Both the position numbers and the translations under genes were made by a program. Under the pieces are notes generated by a model. The model saw only the letters and a program-made list of their open reading frames with translations. It ran no database searches and was not told the DNA's origin. From Gymnopilus junonius (lineage: Eukaryota > Basidiomycota > Agaricomycetes > Agaricales > Galerinaceae), in contig JADNYJ010000070.1 of NCBI GenBank assembly GCA_015501075.1, forward strand, positions 62,001-126,000: DNA of 64,000 nucleotides, in the 5' to 3' direction. Numbering within the stretch: position 1 is the first letter of the stretch; every line of letters begins with the position of its first letter. This document shows, piece after piece, positions 25,114 to 37,710 of the stretch.

Positions 25114-25892
25114 AGGGATAGAATAGATTGCGCTGAATGTTTTAGGTAGTAATATTTATATATTTTAAACACGCAACTTAATAGCTGAATTCCAAGTCTA
25201 CGCTATCGATATTGAAGAACCAATGATGCCTGTGTATGACATTCCATTTTGAGTGGCATCCTTGAGAAACAGGTGACAGATAGGGAGAGAAGCTCCATAT
25301 TTCTCCTTGTCCTAAGAATGTATTCCTGATCTTAGTCTCTGTGCTCTTCGTAACTTGGCATCAAGACTGTATTGAGAGAAATATAATAAGTACGGATCAT
25401 GGCGGTGTAAAACTCTCATCGCATATTGTGGACGTGATGGAAGTGGAGAAGCATGCTTGAACTGATTCTGTGGGCTCGAAAAGCCCTGCTAATATTCCAT
25501 TTGAGTCCGATATCTAAGGATTAACAAGTATCCGTATGGAAGACTTCTTTCCATCACGAGTCCATCATTCTAACAATATTGACAGATTGCTCGCATCTGT
25601 CAAAATCTTCATCCTTCTCTTTCGAAGGATAGTTTCATTATCCGACCTAGTAAGTGACTCGTTTTTGTCCACTTTAAAGTATGTAGATGTTCTCAGGAGC
25701 TCTATTTCAAGTACAAGGCGCTCACCTGCCGTCGAGACGAGGAAGACACGAACGTGTGGCAAAATTTTAACTATAGGATGGATGGATATTCGTTGATGCC
25801 CTTACTGGGTATTTATTAGATCTGTCGCAGCTCCCATTCTCTAACAAGCTCTGAACATTTCTCAACTTCTCTTCACAGACAACCTTTCATCG
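25114..25892. other. Divergent promoter region
   Basis: This 780-base gap lies between the minus-strand O-methyltransferase and the plus-strand hydrolase and so probably serves both. Only short frames without motifs are seen, on either strand around 25536-25796. Confidence 0.5.
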
Positions 25893-27125
25893 ATGCCTTC
25901 TCTTGCGGTCAGGGATAACTTAGAGTACTTCTATATCGATAGTGGTGCTCCCAACGCTACCGAATACAAGACTATCATCATTATTCATGGGCATACATTC
26001 CATAGTGGTTAGCATGTCATTTTTTGTTACAAGTCTTCTTACTGAATTGAGGCATAGGCACATTTAAGAGGCTCCTTCCACTTGCTCCATCTCGTTCCCT
26101 TCGTGTCATAGCTCTTAATCGTCGTGAATATCCGGGAACTACTCCTTTTAGCGCAGAAGAGCTTAGAATCTTTAAATCCGGCTCTGAGGAAGAGAGGGCC
26201 AAGCTTTTGGCGCAGCAAGGATTTGATCTTGCGTCCTTCATTAGCACTCTCGTAAAGCAACTTGACCTACCCAAGGATGTAACCATCGTTGCATGGTCCA
26301 TGGGCAACATTTTCTTGATGTCTCTCCTTTCGTCTATCAATGCCTTGCCGGCCGACGTCAAAGGAATTCTCCAAAGTTCTGTCAAGAATATAATAATGTG
26401 GGGTATGTTTCTTAGCTTCTTTTTTTACCTTCCAGAGGGACAATGACCTAACATTTTATGTCGTCAGACCCCCCTTCGCAAGCGTTAGGAATTACCAGCC
26501 CACCTGGAGGTTATGTCCCTCTTTGGGACGATGATCTGCCTCCTGAGGCTCGCGGTCCTGCCTTCGGGATTTGGGTACGGAACGCACCTATTGTCATACT
26601 TTTTACTGACAAGATAATAGGCCGCAAGCTACTGGAAACACGGAGATATTTCCACTCACGACTTGAAGGTATTCAACTACCGCGATGCAGAGAAGTACCC
26701 TGCCCCTTCAACTGAAAACATGGGTGAAGAACTGTTTTCCGTGACCGATTTTACTGCTGGAGACAAATGCGAGACCGTCCTTGTCGAGCCTGTGTTTTTT
26801 GGCATTCTCTCAAGACAGAGGGATAAAGCTCTCTTCGACTCGGCCACCAGGGACTCATGGGCTGGGGCCTCATTCACTCACATGTACGGGGATGCCAACT
26901 CTTGGAATGTAATCTACTCGAACTGGTTTCTCGAAGATAAAGTCAAGACCTTAAATGCGGGAAAGGGCAAGGAACTGATCAGTTTCAAACTCATCCCGGG
27001 CGCCAATCACTTCGTAAGTCGCTTAGCAGTTCAAAAGAAAAATCGAGCTTATTTTCTCCTTTCAGTTGATGTGGGACGAACCTGAGGCTGCTCTCAACAC
27101 TTTCGAGGCTGTTATTAAGTCTTGA
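25893..27125 (+). CDS. Alpha/beta hydrolase
   Basis: Five exons give about 335 residues. Early sequence KTIIIIHGHTFHSGTFKRL holds the oxyanion-hole HG. The nucleophile elbow is TIVAWSMGNIFLMSL, a G-x-S-x-G variant with alanine in the first position. The likely catalytic histidine is in KLIPGANHF near the end, followed after a last intron by MWDEPEAAL. Such enzymes hydrolyse esters, thioesters or lactones or act as lyases; a specific substrate cannot be read from sequence. Splice sites are standard (gttagc-gcatag for the first) and no frame disruption is seen. Its position between O-methyltransferase and P450 makes a tailoring or product-release role likely. Confidence 0.88.
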
Positions 27126-28574
27126 AATGCGCATCGGATGGCCTTTGTTAGTACACTAAGTCTCCGAGAAATTCTAGCACCGTATAAAGAATATTGTGTA
27201 ATCAACTACTTTCTGCATGAAATATATCTAGTACTATGGCTTCTTACGTTGAACTCTATTCTCTCTAGGGATCAGGATTCAAAGTAGGATTCAAAGTACC
27301 TATGTGGAGGAACCATCATGATATCGTCAAGTCCAGGAGTGGTAATGGACTCTAGCCCGAGCTGGCCGAGTCCTGATTAGATTAGATTCCGTAGTAGGTA
27401 GCACAGCATGTCCGTATGTAGGCGGATGCGGTCCTGTGACGAGCAGATCCCTCCTTGCCCGCAACGCTACACTGCGTGGCTGCTCGACGCGTCTCCGAGC
27501 TTCAGCTTCTCAGATCCGAGGCAGAACGGCCTACCCCACAGGAGCACCACATTCGAAATAACCCATATTTGATCTTTAGTTAACAGACTTTTGCAGTTCT
27601 ACTCCCGCTGGGTACGAGCTCGAGCCTGAGCATCCATCTACCGATTCTGTTGGCCCATTTCAAGCCCATTTATTCCTCTTATCCCTGGCAGCTAATCTAC
27701 TCCTCAGACCTCGCGTCTACATAGCACCTTGTAGCCGAAGGCGACGACAATTTCAGGTCTGGTACATTCTACTGTGGGGAATTATATCCAGATTCCAGAA
27801 TCAGAATACGAAGAAGGTCACCGGTTACCTGCACTTCTTTTCCGATAACGAAAGTGAATAGGGACGTTGGGAACAAGTCTGTGGTGATCTCTGGGGCAGG
27901 ATTTCGAAGTGGAGGCTGCTGCTGGTATGTCCTTTCGATCTGTCGATTTCCTAATTTCTGATTAAATGCCTAGCATCTTCGCACCTTGGTTCTTGCAATA
28001 CTCTGAAGTCCCCTCCCCTCGTATTCAATCAATTCCGACATGCATTCTACCACAAGTTTCTTTCATCATTCAAAGTATCTCGAGCAAGTGGATGCTCTAT
28101 CCAAGAGGAATTGGTGTAGAGAGAATAACCAGTGCATAAAAAGTAAGCCAATGCGAGATAATCCGCCTCTGTATTTATAAGGCGGACCCAAAGTTCATCC
28201 TTCGTATAGCAGAATTTTTCGGTCGTTAAGCACATACACTACGAATTTGAGGTCAGAATTTCATTCGCTTACTCAGTCATCTCCCTGGTCTCATTTCACT
28301 ACTTCAAGCGTAAATTTTACAGGGTAGACATTTCCGTAGTCGATTCAGAATTATTGCATTCGCTAAGGACCTGGACTACTCGCATCAACCGTGGTTCTTG
28401 CTGTGTACTCCGGTAAACTGCGGACTCGCTGCAGGGAACCTAGCGGGCCCTTCGAAGTCAGCGCACTTGAGCTCATAATGTTGGCCAATGACCACCATTT
28501 GAGTCGCAGGTACATGGCGATGTCGTAAATTTATTACGGAGGTACACTACTCTTCGTACACGGTAATACCTACC
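27126..28574. other. Intergenic, 1.4 kb, no gene recognised
   Basis: This sequence lies between the 3' ends of the hydrolase (plus) and the P450 (minus). Only short frames without motifs were found, and no element ends or repeats. Confidence 0.5.
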
Positions 28575-30513
28575 TCAATCATCCGACATTGGATTTACCC
28601 TGATGTGAAGCCGATTTCCATCCCAAACGGGAACGAAGAAATCTCTAAACGTTTTATAATCCTTCTCGGCTCTGTGGTAAGCGTTAGAGCGGCCAGAATG
28701 TCAAAAGAGATTTCACACTCACGACATTTTGACAGGCGTTAGATTCATTCGTCGAAATATATGACCAAATAGTAGGTACAGCTCACACCAAGCTAAACTA
28801 AAACAAAATGTGAGGGAACATCACATGCTGTTGTTAATTAACCCAACTTAACGCCTAAGTAGACATGAAATTTTAGTACTGGAAAGGACTGCATAAACAA
28901 ACTAAGTGCAACCTACCTAGGCACATGCGCGAACCTCGAGAGAATGAGACCAGGTATTTAGAAAGATCGGCAGAATTTGGTTTTAACCACCTCTCAGGAT
29001 TGAACACGAGTGGCTCGTGGAAGATACTCGGGTTCCAGTGCATGAACACAGCAGACATCGAGACCACAGTCTGAAAGAAAAATCAACACAGAGGAAAGAA
29101 CGTAAGCATCTCGAAACATACGCCTCTAGGAATGTCATAACCTCCGATATTCATAGGTTCTCCGGTAACGCGTGGAAGATTAGAAACGACACCTGCTTGA
29201 GTGCGTGAGTAACGAGCCGGATGGTGATAACGGAGGTGCCCACGAACCATGCGAGAGCCTCAAAGACTCTTTGATGACCGCCGTCTAGAATAAATTTAAT
29301 ATTAACCTAACGGATGGGAATGATTTGCTCACCAGGTAGGGTAGCTTTTCGAGTGTCTCGTATGTCATAGGAGAATGCGGGTCGGGCCATATATCTTGTA
29401 GTTCCCTCACAAGTCTCTGATGAATCTTGACGTTTGACAGAATATGGTAGGCGCCAACTGTAAACGCACCCCCAACAGTATCGTGGCCAGCTGCGAGTAA
29501 CGCCATTGTTTCTCCCATTAGCGAAGTTTGAGAGGGCTTGTTGCGAGGAGAGCTCAGAAGATGGTGAAAAATTGTCTGCTGGTCCGCTAGGTTTAGGCAG
29601 TCCGGACTCGCAAGGTACATTTCGATTTGTTTCGCGGCATAGAGACGCATATCTCTGAAGAATTGATTTTCGCGTGGCAGGCAGTCAATAAGCCAGTCAG
29701 GCGCATTCTCTAGCGCTGTCAACATCACCGGAATATATTTCAGAATCCAACTTGATGTTACGCCTGTTTGCAAGCCAACGAGAATAGGATGCTGAAACCG
29801 TTCGAAGTCCAGGGCATGAAAAGAGCTTGCGAAACAATATTGAGCAATGATATCAATAGTAGCGGATCGGATGGCCATATGAAAGTCGAAAACATCTCCG
29901 TTATTCTCTTCGAGGCGAGCAATCAAGCGGTCAATCTGTATAATGATAAGCTATCTCTTCTCCGTGTACGTACGATCTCTGGTTTGTACCTTTTCTTGGA
30001 TCACAAATTCAAATTTCAATATCGCCGTTCTTGAGAACAAGGGTCCCAAGAGCTCCCGTCTTCGAGCAGCATCCTGTCGATCAACATAGCTGATGGACGC
30101 CTCATGGAACGGAAAAGAATTGTAGAGTGTCGGTTCTTTGGTGAGGTTTCCGTGGCAATAAATATCGAAATAGGCAGCCGAAGATTGAAAATGAAGCTGC
30201 GATTAAGGGATACCAAATATGAGTGACATTGACTTAAGAATACAAGGTGGCTTGCACTACATACCTCATTTGGCCCTATTCGTACGACTGGACCATATTC
30301 TTCGTGGAGCTTCTCTAGTTGAGTTAACAAGCATCCAGACCTTATTACATCGTAGTAGGCCCTGTAGAGTCCCGTATAAGAAGCGATCCAAGGCCCAGGA
30401 AATCTTGATAACTTGTCGAACATCCATCTGCGTATAATGCTCAACAAAAACAAGATCCCCGCACAAGAAAAAAACATGGACCAAAGGGTAAGCATGAACT
30501 CTTCCGTGAACAA
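28575..30513 (-). CDS. Cytochrome P450 monooxygenase
   Basis: The N-terminus has a membrane anchor (FMLTLWSMFFSCAGILFLLS) followed by the proline-rich hinge LSRFPGPW. The I-helix motif is MALLAAGHDTVGGAF, with AGHDT in place of the usual AGxDT. The ExxR helix is AVIKESLRL, and the PERW motif is in VFNPERWLK. The heme loop is FSRGSRMCLG, the canonical FxxGxRxCxG with the cysteine ligand; an intron interrupts the gene just after it, and the next exon continues LAWCELYLLFGHIFRR. The stop is at 28575-28577. About seven introns, one of them only about 50 bases, join in frame. This is a microsomal class II enzyme, expected to hydroxylate or epoxidise the cluster intermediate. The start at 30513 is preferred to 30604 because it directly gives the anchor. 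Confidence 0.9.
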
Positions 30514-31491
30514 AAAGGGGTATAAAAGGTATATTGATGAAAAGATGAGATATTTTCAATATTACAGTTGTCATCATAGACAGTAGAGTCCCAAAGTCCA
30601 TCATACCAATCGCCTTAAATACACACCATACTTAGACCTCTGAGACCATTTCAAAATTTCAACCATATACCCCTGAGACAAGATCATAAATTGCAAGTGT
30701 GCAAATGGAAAACTTTATACTAATAATAGGGTCAGGGCAGGTATTATGATGACCGTTATTGGTGATTCTTTCACGACTCTAGTCCGTCGATAAAGCGCTT
30801 GCTCGATCCTATTTTTATCCTTTGAGCACTTCTCATTGCTCCGTGCCACCCGGCGCTTTGACACCACGGTTATTTATGTGTTATGATTCTGGAAGGACTG
30901 GTGATCATGAATGAAGATCTTTCAAGATTTTGCATCCCATGACGATGAACGAATCCGCCGAGATCAGTGATGTTCCATCATGCGGGTAAAATGCGGAATT
31001 CTTGTTCGGCCTCCTTGTCGTCGTCGCTGACCACACACTTGTGGGCAAGTGTATTATTGTTTCAGAGTCCAAGAATATTCCTCAGACGAGGCACTGACTC
31101 AACTGCCCATCGAAAGATGAGAGTGTGCATTGATTATCCTTGTCTATTCAGATCAAATTTATGACCAATTGCAGGCAGCATCTCCACACCGCGCCGATAA
31201 GAAGTAGCATATCGAATACTATTTTCTGTATAGCATAGAAACGATATTTTGATGCTTTTCCAAGAAGGAAATCTGTAGATTAGTAACTGGGAGTGTTGTG
31301 TGATACGTCCTCAGAAGAACTTGTAGGTATTTCGGTTTTCACTTCTGTGTGAGCACTCACATTGGCCTTGCAATCAAGCCACACACAGAGTCAAAGTATC
31401 GGCGATTGATGACTCCTGTTTTCAAGGCATATTTATGCTCTGGCATTTCTTTCAAACAGCGGTCTTTCCCCTCCTTTCCTCCTCAAGCGTA
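30514..31491. other. Intergenic promoter region
   Basis: Nearly 1 kb between the 5' ends of the minus-strand P450 and the plus-strand membrane-protein gene. No coding motif is seen. It should contain both promoters. Confidence 0.5.
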
Positions 31492-33454
31492 ATGTCTAGC
31501 TCCCTCGATTCAACCTACGGCGTTTGGTTTGCTTCTTTGTTCCTGGAGACAATGTCAGAGAAGTCGATTTTTCGTCGTTCATTTGGCACATTAACAAATA
31601 TGTTCACTAGCTTGTACGGCTGTGGCCTTCTCCAGACATGGTTGTACTTTCGCTGGTACACAAAGGATCATTGGACTATCAAAGCGATGGTAAGTCAATC
31701 ACATTGATTTCATTATTACTATCTCCATTGTTAAGATGTTTATTGAGTAGGTCACTCTCCTGGTGTGAGCGTTTTCCTTTGTCTGCCATAGCTTGCGTTC
31801 AACGCCATTTAGGATTTTCGAGACTCTACAAGTCTCGTTCTTGTTTGCATCAACTTATCGTTGTCTCATAACGAACTTTGGAAACATACCCAATCTTTTT
31901 GTTATAAATTGGTAAGGCTAGAAATAAAACCATTTGTCACCCCTAAATGAAATGATACACCCTGCTATAGGATGGATTCGGTACGTATTCTAAAGGTCCC
32001 ATCTGGTACGCGGCTCAACCAACAGGTCCCTAGGCACAGCTTTTATCTGGAGTATGGTCTAATTTTATCCTATCCTCGGCATCTAAGACTTCCCGTTACA
32101 GTATTTGTCCGCATTGACAGTTCAGCTGTAAGTCCCTGCCATTCTATGTCAAACTAACGATGTGCGGAGCTAACATTCATGGTAGTTATTTCGCTTACTG
32201 TATCTACATTTGTTAGTATAAAGTCACGGATATTATGCCTCAATCAGCTAATCCAAGCTGCCGAATATAGTGGATAAGAAGAACAAATTTCCGCCAATTC
32301 TAATTGTAAGCTGATTTTTTTTTCTGCGATACTTCAGTCTTTCCGATCAAGCAATTGTCACTTGCAGACGGCGTTAGCTCTCACTCAAATAGGTAGGATT
32401 CGTTATCTTTTGATGATGAATTTTGATTGACGAAGTCTCACAGGAGCCGGAATTGGTATAATTTTCTTGATGAGGATGCTTGATCCGATTTATAATAAAA
32501 TCTGTTGACAGCTCAGACAACCGTGACGTATGTTTTCTCTTAACGTTCTGATTGAAGCATCTGCTAACGCGTGTACCAGGACGGAATTGGGATCATTCTT
32601 GAACCTTGAGAGCACGAAGGCAAGTCAAGAATAAGCGAATTAAGTTTAGACTATGACTATGTGCTGATTTGAATTAAGCACACCACAACCCTTCAAAGCG
32701 CCTCAGCGCTATGTTGTGATGTTGCAATCACGGTATGCCTTCTACGAACTCTCAACGGACGTAAAACCGGAATAAAGGCGTGAGTATCATCGATCGGAAA
32801 CAGGTCTTGATATTCATAACATTTCCATACAGGACAAATTCATTGCTGAACACCCTCATGATCAATGCCGTTAATCGTGGAATATTGACAGCCGTCAGCG
32901 CCGCCTTGAATATGATTCTAGTACGTTAGTTTATTGGACCAGAAAGCTGACGCCAACGTTTTACGGCATTGTCCCAGTTCTTGTCAATTCCGAACACATT
33001 CTACTTTTTCTTGGGTCTTATGTCAAGTAGCAAACGTGAGTACGATCCACCTCTACATTGATCGCATCTAAAACCTTATATATGGCCAGTCTATATGAAC
33101 AGTGCATTAGCGACGTAAGTCTATTCAAGAACCTGAATTATCCATCCTGATACGTTTGATTCATAGACTCAATAGTCGTCAGCATATCCTCAAGAAGACT
33201 TACCCTACCACGACAGATAACTGGCGTTCCATACAGCTTGAAGCTTTGTCCACCACTAAACCAGCTAGTGAGAGCTTGGTCCAGACCCCGCACCGTCATT
33301 TTGGGACAGTGGCGACCAATGATCACGTCCAGGTTACTGTACAGACTGAAACCTTCAACACATCTTCAGGGACGTACGTAATTAAAATTAAGTATCAGCA
33401 GTCTCGAGCACTTGCTTACTCCACCTCAGATTGACCAGAAACATACTTTCATAG
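31492..33454 (+). CDS. DUF6534-like seven-helix membrane protein with many small exons
   Basis: The start MSSSLDSTYGVWFASLFLET and subsequent pieces spread over about twelve small exons: GCGLLQTWLYFRWYTKDHW, IFETLQVSFLFASTYRCL, QLYFAYCIYIC, TALALTQIGAGI, NSLLNTLMINAVNRGILTA and YFFLGLMSSSKVYMNSALAT. A cytosolic tail follows, LNSRQHILKKTYPTT and a serine/threonine-rich end. This order matches the large basidiomycete DUF6534 family, recalled from memory, with about seven membrane helices and a conserved LNSR after the last helix. Function of the family is unknown; receptor or sensor roles have been suggested only by topology. Some exons are only 10-30 bases, so the exact model is uncertain. It may or may not belong to the metabolic cluster. 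Confidence 0.7.
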
Positions 33455-33764
33455 ATGGAATGGTTTGAGGGTCGACCCTTCATTGGCTTTATGGTGTTCG
33501 AGATGTTGTTTATGGCAGAGTTATGCTCAATTATTCCTTTGTTGCCATTCTGAGAAATATACATTTGTTTTTATGTTCGAAGACGACATGAGACGATGAA
33601 GTAGCCTGATGTCGCCCATGGCATTTGATTCTCAAAGACAGTTATTCAATTCACTCGCTGTAATCCTTAGGACAAACAAGAGTATGTTACTAAATGCCCA
33701 GCCCGAGGAAGCGAGAAAATACAACAATGGCCTCCAGAGAATAGGATTCATCATTCAGGGCCCA

Positions 33765-35701
33765 TTAATTGTCCTCGTCCTCGACATCCGCATCTACATA
33801 TCTCCATGAATGATCGTCGTCTGATAAACCGTACCACGGAGAGAAAGTATCCCGGTATTTTGAATACGGCGGAGATTCTACATACCGAAGCTCCAGGTCG
33901 ATCTTCAGCCCTTCTTGTTCAGCGCGTTCGCGAATATCCTTTTCGATATCCTGGTCTTTTTTCCTTGAGAAATGTAATTTGACAGATTTGAGAGAGCTGA
34001 CTCCTCGTTGTGCCGTGTTACCGAGTCGGCTGGTAATGAAACGTTTTACGATGTCATCAGTTATAATGGGTTGAGCAGGCAATTGACTAGCATCTGTACT
34101 AGTCGGCCTCGACTCTAAACTATATGCCTCGAATACTTCCAAATTTGGGAGTAAAATTTCCTTTGCAGAGTCGGAGCCATTGCTCGAACCTTGTAAGTTA
34201 GCGTCATCCTCGATCACCAAGAGATCGAGATTGAATATACGGGAGGACTGGATGACCAACTCCAAAATGAAAGGGGACGTTGACCAATGACGACATGGGT
34301 CAGCTGGCTTGCAAAACGGAAAGAAAAAAGTGTGTCTTTAGGGCTGAAGTTACGAGGATCGAGGGCGAGTGTTCTGATTCTGCGGGACTTCTCAAGAAGG
34401 GAGAGAACGGGCGATGTAGGTATGTTGGAATTAGAACTTTGGTATCCACCAGGTGAGCAGTATGGGTAACCATAAGCCCTGGGTGGGTTATAATAAGGAG
34501 CGCCGCCTGTTTGATATTCAAACCAATCCAAAGCAGGTGCGTCAATTCGTTTGTAGAGCACAGACATCAGATCGGTTCCATTAATCCGAATGCAAAGGAA
34601 TTTAAGTAGGGGAAGTGAGAGGATCTCAGTCGGGTCGATGTACACATCCTGACAATCAGCAATTGCCAAGTTGCATTGTTCAAGCTGTTGGCACAAGCGG
34701 AATACGTGGAAAGCATCAGTACTGCTTATGCCAAAATCCAGCGATATACGAGTGAGGTTCGCCCACGTGGATGGAATCTTGCTGGAATCAAAGGCTGACT
34801 GTGCTATCCCATCGCCTCGAATAGATAGGCGTGTAAGACCGGATGCCCGGAACAATGGGATAGTTCTCTTGACCGTCTCCGTCCGAGGGGATGGCGGCGC
34901 TGACGAACTGATGAAAGGAATTCGGTCACATAGGGATATCCTAAGCTGTCGCAGTGCTGATACGTTTTCAACAGAGATACTGGAAAGAAGAAGATGACAA
35001 AGAGTGAAAGGTAGGTCCAGTTCAAGGTCGTCGAATCGTTGCGAAAATGAGAGGAAGGTACGGAACAACTTTGGTAGGTGACCTTGAGTTTGGAACTCCT
35101 CCAGTAAATCCTGACTAACAGTCCCCATGTACGTGAGGGACAAAGACAAAGGGTGAGTTCCGGAACGAGACAACCATAGGTCCATAAGCTGGCGGCGTGC
35201 TTCGACGACTTCGGCGTAGCGTCGTTTGTCCGTTTCCAGTTCGTCTTCAGATCTCATAGCCGCACCGTGATACGGGAAATACCGATCGTCGTCGAACAAA
35301 GGGTAAGGAGGGAGGGCAACATGCAACTTTGCCCAGAGACCGTGACTAGAGAGAGCGGTTGATCGCCATAAGCGACATATGCGAATGAGGATCAATGGTG
35401 CTTCAGTGACGCTCATGACGGGATTGTGATTGGTAGGGAAACAAAGGTAGAATATGTGTTCTAGAATATCGGGCGGGATGCGACGGATCGGCGACAAGAT
35501 GGTATTGTACTTTTCCATCGACTGCTGTATGCCATCGCGTTCCTTCTGAAGCTCTTCCAACTTCTTCTTCAGGCGTAGGATCTCTGCAGCCTTGGCCTCG
35601 ATCTGAGCTTTTGGGCCCGAAATCAGCTCATTGACTTCAGCGAGAACTACATCCGTTGGCGGATCATTGTTCGTGAGGAGCTGAGCGAAGTGCGAGCGCA
35701 T
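33765..35701 (-). pseudogene. Diverged F-box/LRR-like protein with one frameshift
   Basis: The start is MRSHFAQLLTNNDPPTDV, followed by a strong coiled coil (residues about 30-65), the F-box core IRRIPPDILEHIFYLCFP and the WRSTALSSHGLWAKLHVALP block. The leucine-rich body reads to THVVIGQ at about 34270, where the frame breaks in a CCCC run. One added base would carry it into the frame ending at 33765 (FNLDLLVIEDDANLQ, KRFITSRLGNTAQ, SPWYGLSDDDHSWRYVDADV). The two parts line up end to end with paralogues, so they are one gene. A homopolymer miscount or a genuine one-base deletion are equally possible. It is the most divergent F-box copy in the window and lacks the terminal intron seen in others. 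Confidence 0.8.
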
Positions 35702-36414
35702 TCAGTTTGTCGAGTGGAATAGTGTTTCTAAAAGACAGAGATGACGTGAAATGAATAGATACTGGTAACAAGAGTACGACTTACTCGATTTTAGGCTTTG
35801 TGAAGAGTTCGCGCCCAGAAAGCACCAGGAAGGTGATAGTCAGGAAGTAAGAAAGGTGTGAGAATTGAACAACAAGCCTGATGTTGATCTGTGATCCTTA
35901 TCCCCTTGATGCGCGCTTATCGCGGAAGGATATAAAGACATAGGGCCACATGTGTATGAGAATATATAACTTGGTAAGTAACAGACCAGTGAACCGTTAA
36001 TTCTATATTACTGAAAATCTATTTACAAACTACTTACGTAGATCGGAAGCCTATGTACAGTCTAAGAGGGTCGTCAGTGGTGGGGGAGTGGTGGTAACGT
36101 ATGTAGCTGCGCAAAAATCTAATAAGTAATAAAATTTACCGCACAGACATCTATGGTAAGGTAGCACAAGGGATCCTGAGCTAATCGCATGCTCAAGGGC
36201 AATACCTAGGTTAGCTAGGCTCTATTCCACCCTCCCCTTTGCAAGTGGCGACGGCCCCCTCGTTGCATCAGAAGGAATAACTAATATGTGACTAAAATAG
36301 CAAAATGAAAGCGATGGTAAAAAAGAGCAGACTACGAAAGCAAGAACATAGCATGTGATAGCAAGATGAAAGGACAGAGTCAAAACTTAGATAAAGTGAG
36401 ATAGAAAAAAAAGA
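35702..36414. other. Intergenic, no gene recognised
   Basis: AT-rich sequence upstream of the minus-strand F-box gene and downstream of the minus-strand repeat-family gene. No motif or repeat was identified. Confidence 0.5.
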
Positions 36415-37710
36415 TCAAGTGACACGAATCCAACCCAGGGCATTCAGAGCACGACTGAGATCATGAAGACGATGATCCGAGTCCCAATCAAGAGCAGAAG
36501 AACCGGGCGAGAACGTAGATCGAGTACCTTTAAGACGTCCGCAGGATTTACGATGATTCGAGTTCGAAAATGATGGAGAATGAGCTTCAGAAAAGGGCCG
36601 AGGAAATTCTATATGAAGGGGACGACGTCGACGACGAGATTGATGTGAGCCGTGCATGGCAGAACGTTTGGAACGATATTGAAGAGACGAGAACGGTGCA
36701 GGAGATGATCGAAGAACCGAGAAGTCTCGTGGAGGAAGCGGTGGAGAAGGTAAATGACCAGGCAGTGGCGAAGGTGGAGGACGAAGCCGTAGATGACGAG
36801 GCGGTGGAGAAGCAGGAGGAAGAGGCGGTGGAGAAGGTGAAGGACGAGGCAGTGGAGAAGGTGGATGACGAGGCGGTGGAGAAGGCAAGAAAATTGGGTA
36901 AGTTTGATCTGTATCTTCTGCCCAATCAAAACGTGCCGCCATTAACTTGCTCTCGACTAATGGAACTGCCAGAGGAACTTGAAGAGGGTGATCCCCTGAA
37001 AATGAAGGAGAGTACTATCAGGAGGAGGGGCAGCAGGCAAGGAGGCGCATGATGAAGAGATCGACTCAGCCTTATTCGGAGGATCAACGCTGGCAATCGT
37101 TTGGCAGCCACGTCAGCATGCACCGAAGGGATGCAATTGACCTGCACAGAAACACTGGCACGCGACAAGGGCGCTGGGAGAGGCTCGTCGACTTGAATCC
37201 CGACTTCAGCCGTCCTCCTCGAGCCTTTCTTGGCAAAGCATGCTGGGCTATGTCCAGCCTGCTGCCATTCTAAACGCTCCTTAAACTCGCCTTGATCAAC
37301 TCCAAGGACCAAAGCCTTCTCGAAAGTGTGCTTGTCGGCTTCTTGGGCAGTCTCAACAAGACCCGCTTTCCTTCCTTCCGCAAATGCACGTTGCCAAAAA
37401 GCCTTTAGGTTGAAGCCATCCTGGGTCATAGCAACGGAATCGCAAAATGCTTCAATGTCCTCGACACAGCTGCGAGTATTATGGAGTGCATGAAATCGAG
37501 CGCAGCAATATTAGATGGGGGTACTCCGTGTGCTGCAGTGCGCTCTGTTAGTGATAAGGATAATATGGAAGATGCGGCATGCGGGTCCAATTCCAATATA
37601 ATATCCGGGGAGGCCGAGCTCAGATGAAGCTCTTCGCTTTCGCTGCTGGACGCCGGCTTAGCTGGCTTTGATTTGCCATGCTTTTTCTTTTTGTTGCCTC
37701 GCCCTGGCAT
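36415..37710 (-). pseudogene. Agaric repeat-family hypothetical protein, frame-disrupted
   Basis: Three minus-strand frames line up in order. First comes a basic N-terminus (MPGRGNKKKKHGKSKPAK) with a serine-rich stretch. Next is DGFNLKAFWQRAFAEGRKAG with a following GVDQGEFKERLEWQQAGH. Last is FDWAEDTDQTYPIFLPSPPP, a long proline-rich tract, DFSVLRSSPAPFSSLQYR and the ending SALDWDSDHRLHDLSRALNA. From memory this is a hypothetical protein family found in many copies in agaric genomes. Function is unknown. At least one single-base shift (about 36985-37010) and a possible second at 37426-37429 break it. No membrane or catalytic motif is seen. Confidence 0.6.
36735..36893. repeat. Imperfect GGTGGAGAAG tandem repeats inside a coding region
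   Basis: Units built on GAGGCGGTGGAGAAGGTG repeat about nine times with indels. On the minus strand they encode the proline/serine-rich PSPPPRHPPSPLPRPSP tract of the hypothetical protein; on the plus strand the same bases read as acidic DEAVEKV units in a 160-codon frame. The minus-strand reading belongs to a family with other recognisable blocks, so I take it as the real one. Confidence 0.7.

Noticed and set aside
34230..34290. An intron explaining the frame break in the F-box gene at 33765-35701
   Set aside because: The only GT-AG pairs available give introns of 37-47 bases and would remove the conserved THVVIGQ block or its neighbours; a one-base change in the CCCC run is simpler.
36570..37052. 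Plus-strand 160-codon acidic frame with DEAVEK repeats as a gene
   Set aside because: It is the antisense of a proline-rich tract in a minus-strand protein that has other recognisable blocks on both sides; repeats explain the long open frame.
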